Positions 53,651 through 62,468 of a stretch of DNA of 64,000 nucleotides are shown here, in pieces (position 1 is the first letter of the stretch; the number at the start of each line of letters is the position of its first letter). The stretch is from assembly GCA_963795415.1 (NCBI GenBank), contig CAWCHQ010000003.1, positions 310,001 through 374,000 of the forward strand, read 5' to 3'. Under the pieces are notes generated by a model. That model was given only the letters and a program-made list of their open reading frames with translations. It ran no database searches and had not been told where the DNA came from. This stretch comes from CAVSUZ01 sp963795415. GTDB lineage: Bacteria > Pseudomonadota > Alphaproteobacteria > Acetobacterales > Acetobacteraceae. A program made the translations under genes and the position numbers.

Positions 53651-54681
53651 CAGCTCCCGGTCTCTTGATGCCAACGCGCCACATCCTGCTGCAGCTGAGT
53701 GAGCACCTGATCCCAGTTCGGGGCGAACACCGAAACGCCTTCGATCCTGCTCTGCAGCTTCTTGTAGGTTTCATCCGTAGGCTTCACGTCCTGGCGGACC
53801 GGAAAACCGCGCGAGGTGCTGCTGACCTGCTCCTGCGCCTCGCGGCTCAGCAGGAAATCGATCAGCTTTTTGCCGTTCTCGGCATGCGGCGCGCCCTGCA
53901 CCAGGCCAATCACGTAGGGCAGAGATACCGTCCAGCGTTTCCCGTCCGGGGCGGCCGGCCAGAAAATGCGAACATTCGGATTCTGCTCGAGCTGTGCGCT
54001 GTTCATCTGGAGATCGCCATTGGCGACCCAAAGCTCACCCTTGTTGACCAGCGCGGTCAGCCGCCCGGTGGAAGAAGAAGGGCCAAGATTATTAGCCTGC
54101 AATTTCTTCAGATACGCGAAACCTGCATCGTCGCCGCCAAAAGCATGAAGCACCAGCAGCATGACCGCCGTGCCGTCGCCGGCCTGGCCGGGCGTGGAGT
54201 ATTGAATTTTGTTCTTAAACTTCGGATCAAGAAGATCGTCGAACGTCTTCGGCGGCTCCTTCAGCACGTTCGCGTTGTAAATGAAATCAGTGTAGTTATT
54301 GACCAGCGGGACGAAGTGGTTCTGCTTATCCTTATCGTCGGCCGGGATCTGGTCGGCGCCGGCCGGGGTGTAGGCTTGCAGCAACCCGTCCGCCGCCGCC
54401 TTCTGAATGAACGGGGGCAGGGTAACCAGGACGTCCGCCTGCGGGTTGGCCTTTTCCCGCGCCAGCCGGTCTACGACCACGGCCGAACCAGCCTCGATAT
54501 ACTGGACCTTGATGCCAGTCGCCTTGGTGAACGCATCGAACTCTGTCTGGTACCAATTGGGCGAACCGTCACGCAGGCCGTCGGCGCTGTAGATGGTCAC
54601 GACCGCGGGCTGCGCATAGGCGGAACCCCCGGCCAGCACTGCCGCCACACAGGCGGCGACGAAACCGAACTTTGCAACCAT
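53650..54681 (-). CDS. phnS: 2-aminoethylphosphonate ABC transporter substrate-binding protein
   Basis: The 343-residue protein has a Sec signal peptide ending GGSAYAQ and a type II periplasmic binding fold (VVTIYSADGLRDGSPNWYQTEFDAFTKATG). GGTALTV-like family motifs are represented by YSTPGQAGDGTAVMLL and VANGDLQMNSAQLEQNP. The ATG at 54681 has GGGAGG 10 bases upstream; an upstream ATG at 54765 overlaps phnY. It captures AEP in the periplasm. Confidence 0.82.
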   Translation of the reverse strand: MVAKFGFVAACVAAVLAGGSAYAQPAVVTIYSADGLRDGSPNWYQTEFDAFTKATGIKVQYIEAGSAVVVDRLAREKANPQADVLVTLPPFIQKAAADGLLQAYTPAGADQIPADDKDKQNHFVPLVNNYTDFIYNANVLKEPPKTFDDLLDPKFKNKIQYSTPGQAGDGTAVMLLVLHAFGGDDAGFAYLKKLQANNLGPSSSTGRLTALVNKGELWVANGDLQMNSAQLEQNPNVRIFWPAAPDGKRWTVSLPYVIGLVQGAPHAENGKKLIDFLLSREAQEQVSSTSRGFPVRQDVKPTDETYKKLQSRIEGVSVFAPNWDQVLTQLQQDVARWHQETGS

Positions 54682-54730
54682 TTGCTGCTTCCTCCCTGTT
54701 CTCACTTGCTTCCTCGTATCGCTGCTCGGT

Positions 54731-56182
54731 TCAGGCTGCCCAGGGCAGCGAATAGGTCCGGACATTGGTGAAGCTCTTCATCGCCTCCACAACGCCTTCC
54801 TTGTGACCCAGGCCAGAGTCCTTGATGCCGCCGAAGGGCGACATCTCGATCCGGTAGCCCGGAACCTCCCAGACATTCACCGTGCCGACATCCAGCTCGT
54901 TGACGAAGCGGGTGATGTAGTCCAGCCGGTTGGTGCAGACGCCCGACGACAGGCCGTAGGCCGTCGAATTCGAAATCCGCACCACCTCGCTGATGTCATC
55001 CGGGCAGCGGATGATGGGAATAACCGGGCCGAAGGTTTCTTCCCGCACCAGTTCCGCGTCATGGGGCACATGGTCCACGACCGTCGGCGGAAACAGTGCC
55101 CCCTGCCGATCATTGCCATGCAGCAGTTTGGCGCCGTGCGACACCGCGTCCACCACGCGTCGCTCGAACTCGCGCGCTGCCCGCTCGTTGATCACGGTGC
55201 CGACATCTACGGTGGGGTCCATCGGGTCGCCGGCCTTGAGCTTACGGGCCTTGGCCAGCACGAGGCGGGAGAAGTCGTCGGCCACGCTCTCAACCACCAG
55301 GATGCGCTTGACCGCCGTGCAACGCTGGCCCGAGTTCTTGGTCGCGCCGGTCACCGCAAGGTCCGCGGCCTTACCCAGATCGGCGTCCTCCATGACGATC
55401 AGCGGGTCGTTGCCGCCGAGCTCCAGGATCACGCGCTTATACCCGGCCGTGGCGGCAATGTGCTTGCCCACGCGCACCGAACCCGTGAAGGTGATCAGAT
55501 CCGCATCCGGATCGGTGATCATGGCATCGCCCATCGTCGAGGGATTGCCCGTCACGACCGACAGCATTTCGGGCGGCAACCCGGCCTCGTAGAGAACGTC
55601 CGCCAGCGTCAGTGCGGTCAGCGGCGTCAGCTCGGTGGGCTTCAGCACCACGCGGTTGTTGGTAGCGATCGCGGGTGCGATCTTGTGGCTCACCATATTG
55701 AGCGGGTGGTTGAAAGGTGTGATCGCCGAGATCACGCCCATCAGCGGCACGCGCGTGGTGAAGATCCGGCGCTGCTTGCCCATCGGGCTGATGTCGCAAG
55801 CGTAGCTCTCGCCATCGTCCAGGATCGTGAGCTGTGCGGCGAACGAATACACGTCGTACGCGCGGCTCGCCTCATACAGCGAATCCTTCCAGCACAGCCC
55901 GGACTCGGACGTTATCAGCCGGGCGAACTCCTCCTTGCGGTCGCGCAGCATTTCGGCCGCGCGCAGCAGGATCTGCTGACGCTCGTAGCGGGTCAGGCGC
56001 GGCTTGAAAGCGCGCGCGGAGGCGAAGGCCTGCCGCACATGCTCGGGACGAGCCGCGGGAACCGTGCCGACCACCTGGCCGGTATAGGGATTGTAAACCT
56101 CGAGCGTTTCGTCCGTCTGCACCTTGCGCCCGGCGATCCGCATCGCCTCGCACCGGATCGGGGGCTTCGCTGCTACGTTCAT
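54731..56182 (-). CDS. phnY: Phosphonoacetaldehyde dehydrogenase
   Basis: The 483-residue NAD(P)-dependent aldehyde dehydrogenase has the catalytic Cys in KNSGQRCTAVKRI and Glu in ILELGGNDPLIV, with the cofactor segment ITFTGSVRVGKHIAA. In the PhnW-PhnY-PhnA route it oxidises phosphonoacetaldehyde to phosphonoacetate. The ATG at 56182 has GAGGAT upstream; the ORF could extend 4 codons to overlap phnA. Its place directly after phnA fixes the substrate better than the sequence does. Confidence 0.88.
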   Translation of the reverse strand: MNVAAKPPIRCEAMRIAGRKVQTDETLEVYNPYTGQVVGTVPAARPEHVRQAFASARAFKPRLTRYERQQILLRAAEMLRDRKEEFARLITSESGLCWKDSLYEASRAYDVYSFAAQLTILDDGESYACDISPMGKQRRIFTTRVPLMGVISAITPFNHPLNMVSHKIAPAIATNNRVVLKPTELTPLTALTLADVLYEAGLPPEMLSVVTGNPSTMGDAMITDPDADLITFTGSVRVGKHIAATAGYKRVILELGGNDPLIVMEDADLGKAADLAVTGATKNSGQRCTAVKRILVVESVADDFSRLVLAKARKLKAGDPMDPTVDVGTVINERAAREFERRVVDAVSHGAKLLHGNDRQGALFPPTVVDHVPHDAELVREETFGPVIPIIRCPDDISEVVRISNSTAYGLSSGVCTNRLDYITRFVNELDVGTVNVWEVPGYRIEMSPFGGIKDSGLGHKEGVVEAMKSFTNVRTYSLPWAA

Positions 56183-56190
56183 CGATATCC

Positions 56191-57444
56191 TCACTGCACC
56201 AGGTTGAGCGCGACGTCGAAAACGTCGAAATTCCGAAGCGTCCGGCCGGGCGGCAACGCCACCTCGCGGTTGACGATCATCGGCACGGTCTGCTCACTCA
56301 ATCCGCCGTGCGAGCGCAGCGGACCCGAAAGGCCCGAAAGATCGTGACGATCCGGGCTGGTGCCGAGCACCTTCGAACGGGTCGAGATGACGACGACATC
56401 GCCGATCCGGTCGGGCGGAAGATCGAACCTCCGGCACGCCTCGTCGCGGCCAATCGCGAGTTCCACGCCCTCGGTCGCGCGCAGCGCCGCGAGTACCGGC
56501 GGCATCTCGGCGCCTTTCGAAAGATAGACGGTGGCAAACGAGCCGAGCGCGCCGTGATGGCCGACATAGGGATCGGTGATCGGCAGGATGACGCGAGCCT
56601 TGCCCTTTCCGAGCCTCGTGTCGAACCAGTCTTGCAGATAGAGCACGTTGGGCTCGCCGTCTGACCCGAACTTGTCGTTCATGCCGTGGTCCGCGGTCAG
56701 CGCCAGCACCGCGCCGGCGCGGTCGAGCATGCCCACATAGCGGTCCATCATGGCGTAGAAGGCGTTGGCCATCTCCGAGCCGGGACCCGCCGCGTGCTGC
56801 ACATAGTCCGTTGTGGACAGGTACATGACGTCGGGCCGGTAGCGCTCCAGGATCTTGACCCCGGCGGCAAATACGAACTCGGAAAGATCCTCGGAATAAA
56901 CATCCGGGAGCGGCTTGCCTACGAAGGCAAGCACGTTTTCGATGCCGTTCTCACGCAGATTCGCCTTGTCTGCCTTTTCCGCCGAGAAGGCGATGGCGCG
57001 CCCAATGCCCATGTCAAGCCCGTGGCCGAGTAGAGCCCGAAGTTTGTCCTTGGCGGTTACAGCCGCAACTTTGGCGCCGGCATTGTGGAACGCCGCCAGA
57101 ATCGTCTCGGCGCGCAGGAAGCGCGCGTCGTTCATCATCACTTCCTGCCCGGACTCGACGTCGTAGAAATAGTTGCCGGCAATACCGTGAACGGCGGGCG
57201 GCGTGCCGGTGATGATGGACATGTTGTTCGGATTGGTGAAGCTCGGAATGACCGACAGCGCGCGAAGGTTGGCGCCGGTACGCATCAGCCGTTCGAAATT
57301 GGGGGCAAGGCCGCGCTCGATCGCCGCCTCGATATAGCCCGGCTCCGAGCCGTCGATGCAGACCGCAATGGTCGGGGTGCCGGGGAAGCGATAGGTGCGG
57401 CCGTTTGCGACGACATCCCGCGTCTTGCTGCTGATTATGTTCAT
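56191..57444 (-). CDS. phnA: Phosphonoacetate hydrolase
   Basis: The 417-residue protein is a binuclear-metal enzyme of the alkaline phosphatase superfamily. The metal Asp lies in AVCIDGSEPGYIE, the Thr nucleophile in PSFTNPNNMSIITG, and the remaining ligands in LSTTDYVQHAAG, LTADHGMNDK and RSHGGLSEQTVP. It cleaves the C-P bond of phosphonoacetate to give acetate and phosphate. The length is normal. It lies between phnW and phnY on the same strand, 13 bases after phnW. Confidence 0.92.
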   Translation of the reverse strand: MNIISSKTRDVVANGRTYRFPGTPTIAVCIDGSEPGYIEAAIERGLAPNFERLMRTGANLRALSVIPSFTNPNNMSIITGTPPAVHGIAGNYFYDVESGQEVMMNDARFLRAETILAAFHNAGAKVAAVTAKDKLRALLGHGLDMGIGRAIAFSAEKADKANLRENGIENVLAFVGKPLPDVYSEDLSEFVFAAGVKILERYRPDVMYLSTTDYVQHAAGPGSEMANAFYAMMDRYVGMLDRAGAVLALTADHGMNDKFGSDGEPNVLYLQDWFDTRLGKGKARVILPITDPYVGHHGALGSFATVYLSKGAEMPPVLAALRATEGVELAIGRDEACRRFDLPPDRIGDVVVISTRSKVLGTSPDRHDLSGLSGPLRSHGGLSEQTVPMIVNREVALPPGRTLRNFDVFDVALNLVQ

Positions 57445-57457
57445 CGGGAACTCCCGT

Positions 57458-58609
57458 TTACGCTGCGACCGGCAGATCGACGCTCATTTCCGCCAGCACC
57501 TCGCGGACTGCGCCGAGGGCCGCGCGCATATCCTTGGGATACAGCCGGCCGATGCAGCCGATGCGGAACAAATCAGCGATAGTGAGTTTGCCGGGGTAAA
57601 TGATGAAGCCGCGGTCCTTCAGCCCGTCGTAAAAGCGCTGGAACTGGAAGGCGGGCGTGCGCGGCATCCGGAAAGTCACGATGATCGGCGCCTGGAGTTG
57701 GTCCGGCAGCAGCGTCCGGAAGCCAAGGGCACGCATGCCATCCACCAGGATCTGGCAGTTCTGCCGGTAACGCGCGCCGCGGCCGGGCTGCCCGCCTTCG
57801 GCGAAGAATTCGGTCAGTGCCTGGTGAAAGGCGACGATGACGTGGATCGGCGGCGTGAAGCGATACTGGCCGGTCTTCTCGAACGCTGCCCACTGCTCGT
57901 AGAGGTCAAGCACAAGCGTGGTCGCGTTGCCGTTCGTCGCGGCGAGCGCGTCCTTGCGGCAGATGACAAAGCCAAGTCCCGGAATGCCCTCGATGCACTT
58001 GTTGGACGAGGCGGCAATCGCGTCCGCATGCGCGGTGTTCGCATCCAGCGGCAGGGCGCCGAAAGCGGACATGGAATCGACCAGGTAGCCCTTGCCGTAT
58101 TTCGCCGCGAGCGCGCCGATCTCCTGCACCGGGTTCAGGACACCCGAGGTCGTTTCGCAATGGACGGTAAAGACATGGGTAATGGAGGGCGTAGAGGCCA
58201 ATAAACGCTCAACCTCAGCGAGGTCAGGCGGCGTGTCCTCCGGGGTTTCGTGCGCCACGCTCCGGCGCCCGGCGATCTCCAGGATCTTCTTGGCGCGATG
58301 CCCATAAGCGCCGTTGATCAGGAGCAGCACCTCGCCCGCTTGTGGGACGAACGTCGTCAGCATCGCCTCGACGGCGAACGTGCCCGATCCCTGCATGGGC
58401 ACCGTCACGTGCGTAGCCGCCGCATTGACCACTGCGGGCAGGCGCTCCATGACCTCGCGGTTGATCTGCACGAAGGTGGCGTCGCGCGATCCCCAGTCAT
58501 GAAGCATGACTTCCTTGACCGACCGCGACGTGGTGAGCGGTCCGGGGGTGAGAAGCAGGGGGTCGCCTGTCTCCGAGGCGGCTGCGGCGGGGGCGGTTGC
58601 GGTCGACAT
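57458..58609 (-). CDS. phnW: 2-aminoethylphosphonate-pyruvate transaminase
   Basis: The 383-residue class V aminotransferase has the PhnW N-terminus LLLTPGPLTTSRSVKEVMLHDWGSRD and the PLP Lys204 in AASSNKCIEGIPGLGF. It transfers the amino group of AEP to pyruvate, giving phosphonoacetaldehyde and alanine. The ATG at 58609 has GGAAGG 6 bases before; an ATG 18 bases upstream exists. It is first in the phnW-A-Y operon and divergent from the LysR gene. Confidence 0.93.
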   Translation of the reverse strand: MSTATAPAAAASETGDPLLLTPGPLTTSRSVKEVMLHDWGSRDATFVQINREVMERLPAVVNAAATHVTVPMQGSGTFAVEAMLTTFVPQAGEVLLLINGAYGHRAKKILEIAGRRSVAHETPEDTPPDLAEVERLLASTPSITHVFTVHCETTSGVLNPVQEIGALAAKYGKGYLVDSMSAFGALPLDANTAHADAIAASSNKCIEGIPGLGFVICRKDALAATNGNATTLVLDLYEQWAAFEKTGQYRFTPPIHVIVAFHQALTEFFAEGGQPGRGARYRQNCQILVDGMRALGFRTLLPDQLQAPIIVTFRMPRTPAFQFQRFYDGLKDRGFIIYPGKLTIADLFRIGCIGRLYPKDMRAALGAVREVLAEMSVDLPVAA

Positions 58610-58627
58610 CCCGGACCTTCCAAGCAA

Positions 58628-58743
58628 TGTGGCGGCAGGCTACCGGGCGGCGGGTATCGTTCCCAATACTATGTTTCCATAGGTCCTATCGATGCTATCC
58701 ATATGTCTTCGCGCCGAAGTGGGACGTGGACGGCCCGGTCCTC
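58628..58743. promoter_or_regulatory. Divergent phnW / LysR promoter region
   Basis: The 116-134 bases between the two starts contain the dyad ATAGG-T-CCTAT at 58679-58689 and AT-rich T-N11-A-like spacing (ATACTATGTTTCCATAG) expected for LysR binding. It is the likely control point of the phosphonate operon. Confidence 0.45.
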
Positions 58744-59619
58744 ATGAGTGTCAACACATTGTTGCGTGCGTTTCACCTGGTTGCCGAGGCAGGCAGTTTC
58801 TCCGCCGCGGCGCGGGCCAGCGGCGTCGGTCAGCCCACGCTTTCGGCGCAGGTAAAGGCGCTCGAGGCGACATACGGGGTGGCGCTGTTCGATCGCCATG
58901 GGCGCCGTGTCAGCCCCACGCCGTTAGGCCAGAACCTGCACGCGGTCACCGCGCGTCTGTTCGCTGCAGAGGAAGAAGCCCGCGCGCTACTTGCCGGCTC
59001 GGCCACGCTTCTGCGCGGGCATCTGCGCATCGCTGCCGACAGCGCCTCTCACGTCATGCCCATCCTGGCGACGATAAAGGCCCGGCACACGGGCCTTACC
59101 TTCTCCCTCTCGATCGGCAATTCCTCCGACGTGCTCGATCGCGTCCTGGACCACCATGCCGACCTCGCGGTGACGGCCCGGCGCGTCTCGGACCCCCGGC
59201 TTTACAGCCGGCTGCTCCAGCGCGACCGCCTGGTGTTGTTCGTCATCGCCGATCACCCGTTCGCCACCCGGGAAAGTGTCTCAATTCATGCGCTCGCTGA
59301 GCATGACCTTGTGCTGCGCGAGCGCGGTTCAATCACCCGGGAGGTGTTCGAGGCCCGGCTCCACGAGGCCGACGTGCGGCCACGCGCCCTGCTGGAAGTG
59401 CAAACGCGCGAGGCGGTTCGCGAGGCGGTGCTCGCGGGCTTCGGCGTCGGCGTCGGTTTCGAGGCGGAGTTGGACACGCATCCGGCGCTGGTGCGGGTGC
59501 TGGTGACCGACGCCGAACTCGCGGTCGCGGAATATATGGTCTGTCTCGAGGAGCGCCGGCGGCTTCCGCTCGTGCGGGCCTTTCTTGCTGCTGGAAGATC
59601 GCCGCAGCCCGAAGCCTGA
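58744..59619 (+). CDS. LysR-family regulator of the phosphonate cluster
   Basis: The 291-residue protein has the LysR helix-turn-helix at residues 3-60 (LLRAFHLVAEAGSFSAAARASGVGQPTLSAQVKALEATYGVALFDRHGRR) and a two-lobe effector domain. Divergent orientation from phnW is the classical layout for a LysR regulator and its target. LysR proteins of phn clusters respond to AEP or phosphonoacetate-like inducers; that is inference here. Confidence 0.88.
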   Translation: MSVNTLLRAFHLVAEAGSFSAAARASGVGQPTLSAQVKALEATYGVALFDRHGRRVSPTPLGQNLHAVTARLFAAEEEARALLAGSATLLRGHLRIAADSASHVMPILATIKARHTGLTFSLSIGNSSDVLDRVLDHHADLAVTARRVSDPRLYSRLLQRDRLVLFVIADHPFATRESVSIHALAEHDLVLRERGSITREVFEARLHEADVRPRALLEVQTREAVREAVLAGFGVGVGFEAELDTHPALVRVLVTDAELAVAEYMVCLEERRRLPLVRAFLAAGRSPQPEA

Positions 59620-59674
59620 GTTCAGGTGCGCCATTGCCCAGTTGCCTGGGTCAATCGGCGTCCAAAGATGCAGT

Positions 59675-60463
59675 TCACACTTCAACCGGTTTCGGCGCGA
59701 CCAGCCGGGCGGCGAAGACGGATATCTCGTAGAGCGCGATCAGCGGCAGTGCGAGGCTGCACTGGGTGATGACGTCGGGCGGGGCCAGGATGGCCGCGAT
59801 GACGAACATCCCAACGTAGGCGTAACGGCGGAATTTGCTCAGGCCGGCAGGGGTAATGATGCCTACCTTGGCCAGCAGTGTCAGCGCGACCGGCAACTGG
59901 AAGGTGATGCCGAAGGCAAAGATCAGTTTCATCACCAGATCGAGGTATTCGCTGACGCGCGGCAGCAGCTCGATCGGCACCCCGCCGCCGCCGGTGTCGG
60001 ACTGAAAGCTGGCGAAGAATTTCCAGGCGAACGGGAAGACGACGTAGTAGGCGAGCGCGGCGCCCATCAGGAACAACACCGGGCTCGCGATGAGGAAGGG
60101 CAGCAGGGCGCGTTTTTCACTGCGGTACAGCCCGGGCGCCACAAACAACCAGATCTGGTTGGCGACGATCGGAAAAGCGATGAAGGCCGCGCCGAACATT
60201 GCCACCTTGATCTTGGTAAAGAACACTTCGTAGAGCTGGGTGTAGATCAGGTGCGGGGCGGGCATGCCGTTGGTGACCAGCACGTGCGCCAGCGGCTCAG
60301 CCAGGAAGTAGTAGATCCTGCCGCTCAGCCAGTAGCACAGACCGAAGGCAAGCAGAAACGCGGCCATCGAATAGATGAGCCGCCGCCGCAGCTCCATCAG
60401 ATGCTCCATCAACGGCATCGGCTTGTCGTTGATGGGGTCTTCGATGTGATTCAGGCTGTCCAC
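59675..60463 (-). CDS. tatC: Twin-arginine translocase subunit TatC
   Basis: The 262-residue protein has six membrane helices and the conserved N-terminal segment PLMEHLMELRRRLIYSMAAF, then FVAPGLYRSEKRALLPF and the C-terminal helices. It recognises the RR signal of folded precursors. It is 14 bases downstream of tatB. Several receptors in this window carry RR-like signals. Confidence 0.95.
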   Translation of the reverse strand: MDSLNHIEDPINDKPMPLMEHLMELRRRLIYSMAAFLLAFGLCYWLSGRIYYFLAEPLAHVLVTNGMPAPHLIYTQLYEVFFTKIKVAMFGAAFIAFPIVANQIWLFVAPGLYRSEKRALLPFLIASPVLFLMGAALAYYVVFPFAWKFFASFQSDTGGGGVPIELLPRVSEYLDLVMKLIFAFGITFQLPVALTLLAKVGIITPAGLSKFRRYAYVGMFVIAAILAPPDVITQCSLALPLIALYEISVFAARLVAPKPVEV

Positions 60464-60476
60464 GATGCGGGATTCT

Positions 60477-61010
60477 TTATGGGGAGATACGGTTCGGCTG
60501 CGCCGCTGATGGCGGGATGAATGCCGGCGCCTCGGCCTGTTCCGCGGTCTGTTGCGCTTTGATCGCGAGACGGGGCGGGATGAAAGCGGGCACGCCGGGT
60601 GGCGGGCGCTGCTCCTGCTCCGGCGGGGCTTCCTTTGGGCGATCCAGTTCGGCGATCTCAGCCTGAGCGGCGGTCCCGGCGGTCACTTGTTCCGGCCCCG
60701 TGGATGACACCGGCGTCGTCTGGAACGGATCGGAGAAGCTGTCGCGCAGGGTCCGGTCAGGGTCCACGTGTTTTTCCACTGCCGCAGCCACGTCGAAATT
60801 GCGGATTTCGTTCAGTTGCTGGCGGACCTCGTCCAGATTGGCCTCGCGGACCATTTCGTCCACGTGGGTCTGAAACTCGGAGGCCATGCGGCGGGCCTTC
60901 TTGATGGTGTTGGTCAGGGCCCGGATGGCGACAGGCATGTCCTTCGGTCCGATCGCGACAAGCGCGACCACCGCGATGACAGCCATTTCGGACCAGGCGA
61001 AGTCAAACAT
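60477..61010 (-). CDS. tatB: Sec-independent translocase subunit TatB
   Basis: The 177-residue protein starts MFDFAWSEMAVIAVVALVAIGPKD, the single helix with the Glu and Gly-Pro hinge of TatB, then a long amphipathic helix (RALTNTIKKARRMASEFQTHVDEMV) and a Pro/Gln-rich tail. The ATG at 61010 is 14 bases after the scpB stop. No tatA is between scpB and tatB. Confidence 0.92.
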   Translation of the reverse strand: MFDFAWSEMAVIAVVALVAIGPKDMPVAIRALTNTIKKARRMASEFQTHVDEMVREANLDEVRQQLNEIRNFDVAAAVEKHVDPDRTLRDSFSDPFQTTPVSSTGPEQVTAGTAAQAEIAELDRPKEAPPEQEQRPPPGVPAFIPPRLAIKAQQTAEQAEAPAFIPPSAAQPNRISP

Positions 61011-61023
61011 CCTGGGACGCTTG

Positions 61024-61698
61024 CTAGCACTCCCGCGCTTCGGGCGGGAGAGGCTCCGGTTCAGACATCTCCTGTTCGGGCGATTCCTGTTCGAACGCTT
61101 CTGGGAGTGCCTGCGCGGCCGCGGGGGACGGGGGTTCGACCAGAAGATCCTCGCGCCGGGGCAATTCGCGCAAAGTCTGCAGGCCGAACTGGGTGAGGAA
61201 GCCTTGCGTGGTGCCCCAGATCGTCGGACGGCCGGGGGTCTCGCGACGGCCCTTGGGGGCGATGAGACCGGCGTCCAGCAAGGAGTCCAGCGTCGGCTGG
61301 GCGAGGCTGGCACCGCGGAAGGTTTCGATCTCCGCCCGGGTGATGGGCTGGTGGTAGGCGATGATCGCGAGTGTCTCCATCGCGGCGCGCGGAAGCTTGC
61401 GCGGCACCTCGATGACCTTGCGCAGCCGCGGCCCCAGGTCCGCAGCGGTGCGGAACATCACTCCCCCGCCGGTTTCCACCAGCTCCACGCCGCGGCCCGC
61501 GTAGCGGTCGCGCAGAGCGGCCAGGACGGAATCTGGGTCGGCTTCGTCCGGCAGAATCTGGCCGAGGCCGCGGGCCGAGACCGGCTGGGCGGAGGCGAAC
61601 ACCAGAGCCTCGGCAAGGCGGAGCCAGTCTTCCTGGACAGGTGCAGGTTCCGGGAGTCGAGGCGTGGGGGCCTCCAGTGAGACCTCAGGATCACTCAT
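61024..61698 (-). CDS. scpB: Chromosome segregation and condensation protein ScpB
   Basis: The 224-residue protein has two winged helices: LRLAEALVFASAQPVSARGLGQIL and METLAIIAYHQPITRAEIETFRG, then GRRETPGRPTIWGTTQGFLTQFGL. The acidic tail is typical of alphaproteobacterial members. It acts with ScpA and SMC. The start overlaps scpA by 4 bases. Confidence 0.95.
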   Translation of the reverse strand: MSDPEVSLEAPTPRLPEPAPVQEDWLRLAEALVFASAQPVSARGLGQILPDEADPDSVLAALRDRYAGRGVELVETGGGVMFRTAADLGPRLRKVIEVPRKLPRAAMETLAIIAYHQPITRAEIETFRGASLAQPTLDSLLDAGLIAPKGRRETPGRPTIWGTTQGFLTQFGLQTLRELPRREDLLVEPPSPAAAQALPEAFEQESPEQEMSEPEPLPPEAREC

Positions 61699-62468
61699 CG
61701 GGGATTATCTTTGCGCAGAAGGATGGGACCGAAGGGACGATCCTGGCGGAAGCGCACGGCGCCATCGCGGGCCATTTCCAGCCCGGCCATAAGTGTGCTG
61801 GCCAGCGCAGCCCGGCGCTCGGCCGGGTCGGTGAGGTGTGCGGGCAGGAAGCGCTGCAGAGTAGTCCAGTCCGGGAGGGAGCCGAGCATGTCGCCCAGCC
61901 GGTTCAGCGCCTGTTTCACGGTCCAGATGGTCAGCGGCTTCGGCGTGTACCGGCGGGTGGCGGCGCCGCGTTTGGCCGCGCCAAGATAGGCGCGGACCAG
62001 GCCGGAGACATCCAGCGAGAGGCGGGAGCGATCGATCTCGGCATGGTCTTCCGGAGCGGCGCGGGCGAAGACGTCCTGACCGAGAACGGGCCGCGAGGCG
62101 AGCCAGGCGGCAGCGGTGCGGATGACCTCGAGCGCCTGCAGGCGCTCGGTGAGCATGCCGGCGGCGTCCTCGCCTTCCTCGGCATCGGGGCTGCCGGCCG
62201 GAACGAGCAGGCGGGATTTCAGCCAGGTAAGCCAGGCGGCCATGACCAGCCACTCGGCCGCGAGTTCCAGCCGGACGCGGGCGGTTTCGATCACGGCGAG
62301 GAACTGCTCGACCAGGGCGAGGACGGAGATGCGGGCGAGATCGACCTTCTGTGCCCGGGCGAGGTCCAGGAGCAGGTCGAGGGGACCGTTGAAGCCTTCC
62401 AGGTGGACGACAAATGCCGCATCAGGTTGGACGGCCAGGGTGGTTGGTTCAGAGATAGAGCTGCTCAT
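61695..62468 (-). CDS. scpA: Segregation and condensation protein ScpA
   Basis: The 257-residue kleisin has the N-terminal SMC-binding block FNGPLDLLLDLARAQKVDLARISVLALVEQFL and the C-terminal winged helix ending GPILLRKDN. The ATG at 62468 overlaps the protease gene by 20 bases; a longer upstream reading is not supported by the family. Confidence 0.93.
   Translation of the reverse strand: MSSSISEPTTLAVQPDAAFVVHLEGFNGPLDLLLDLARAQKVDLARISVLALVEQFLAVIETARVRLELAAEWLVMAAWLTWLKSRLLVPAGSPDAEEGEDAAGMLTERLQALEVIRTAAAWLASRPVLGQDVFARAAPEDHAEIDRSRLSLDVSGLVRAYLGAAKRGAATRRYTPKPLTIWTVKQALNRLGDMLGSLPDWTTLQRFLPAHLTDPAERRAALASTLMAGLEMARDGAVRFRQDRPFGPILLRKDNPR

Noticed and set aside
54803..56347. Plus-strand open frame of 514 codons
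   Set aside because: It is antisense to phnY and phnA, which have clear catalytic motifs, and its composition is that of a shadow frame.
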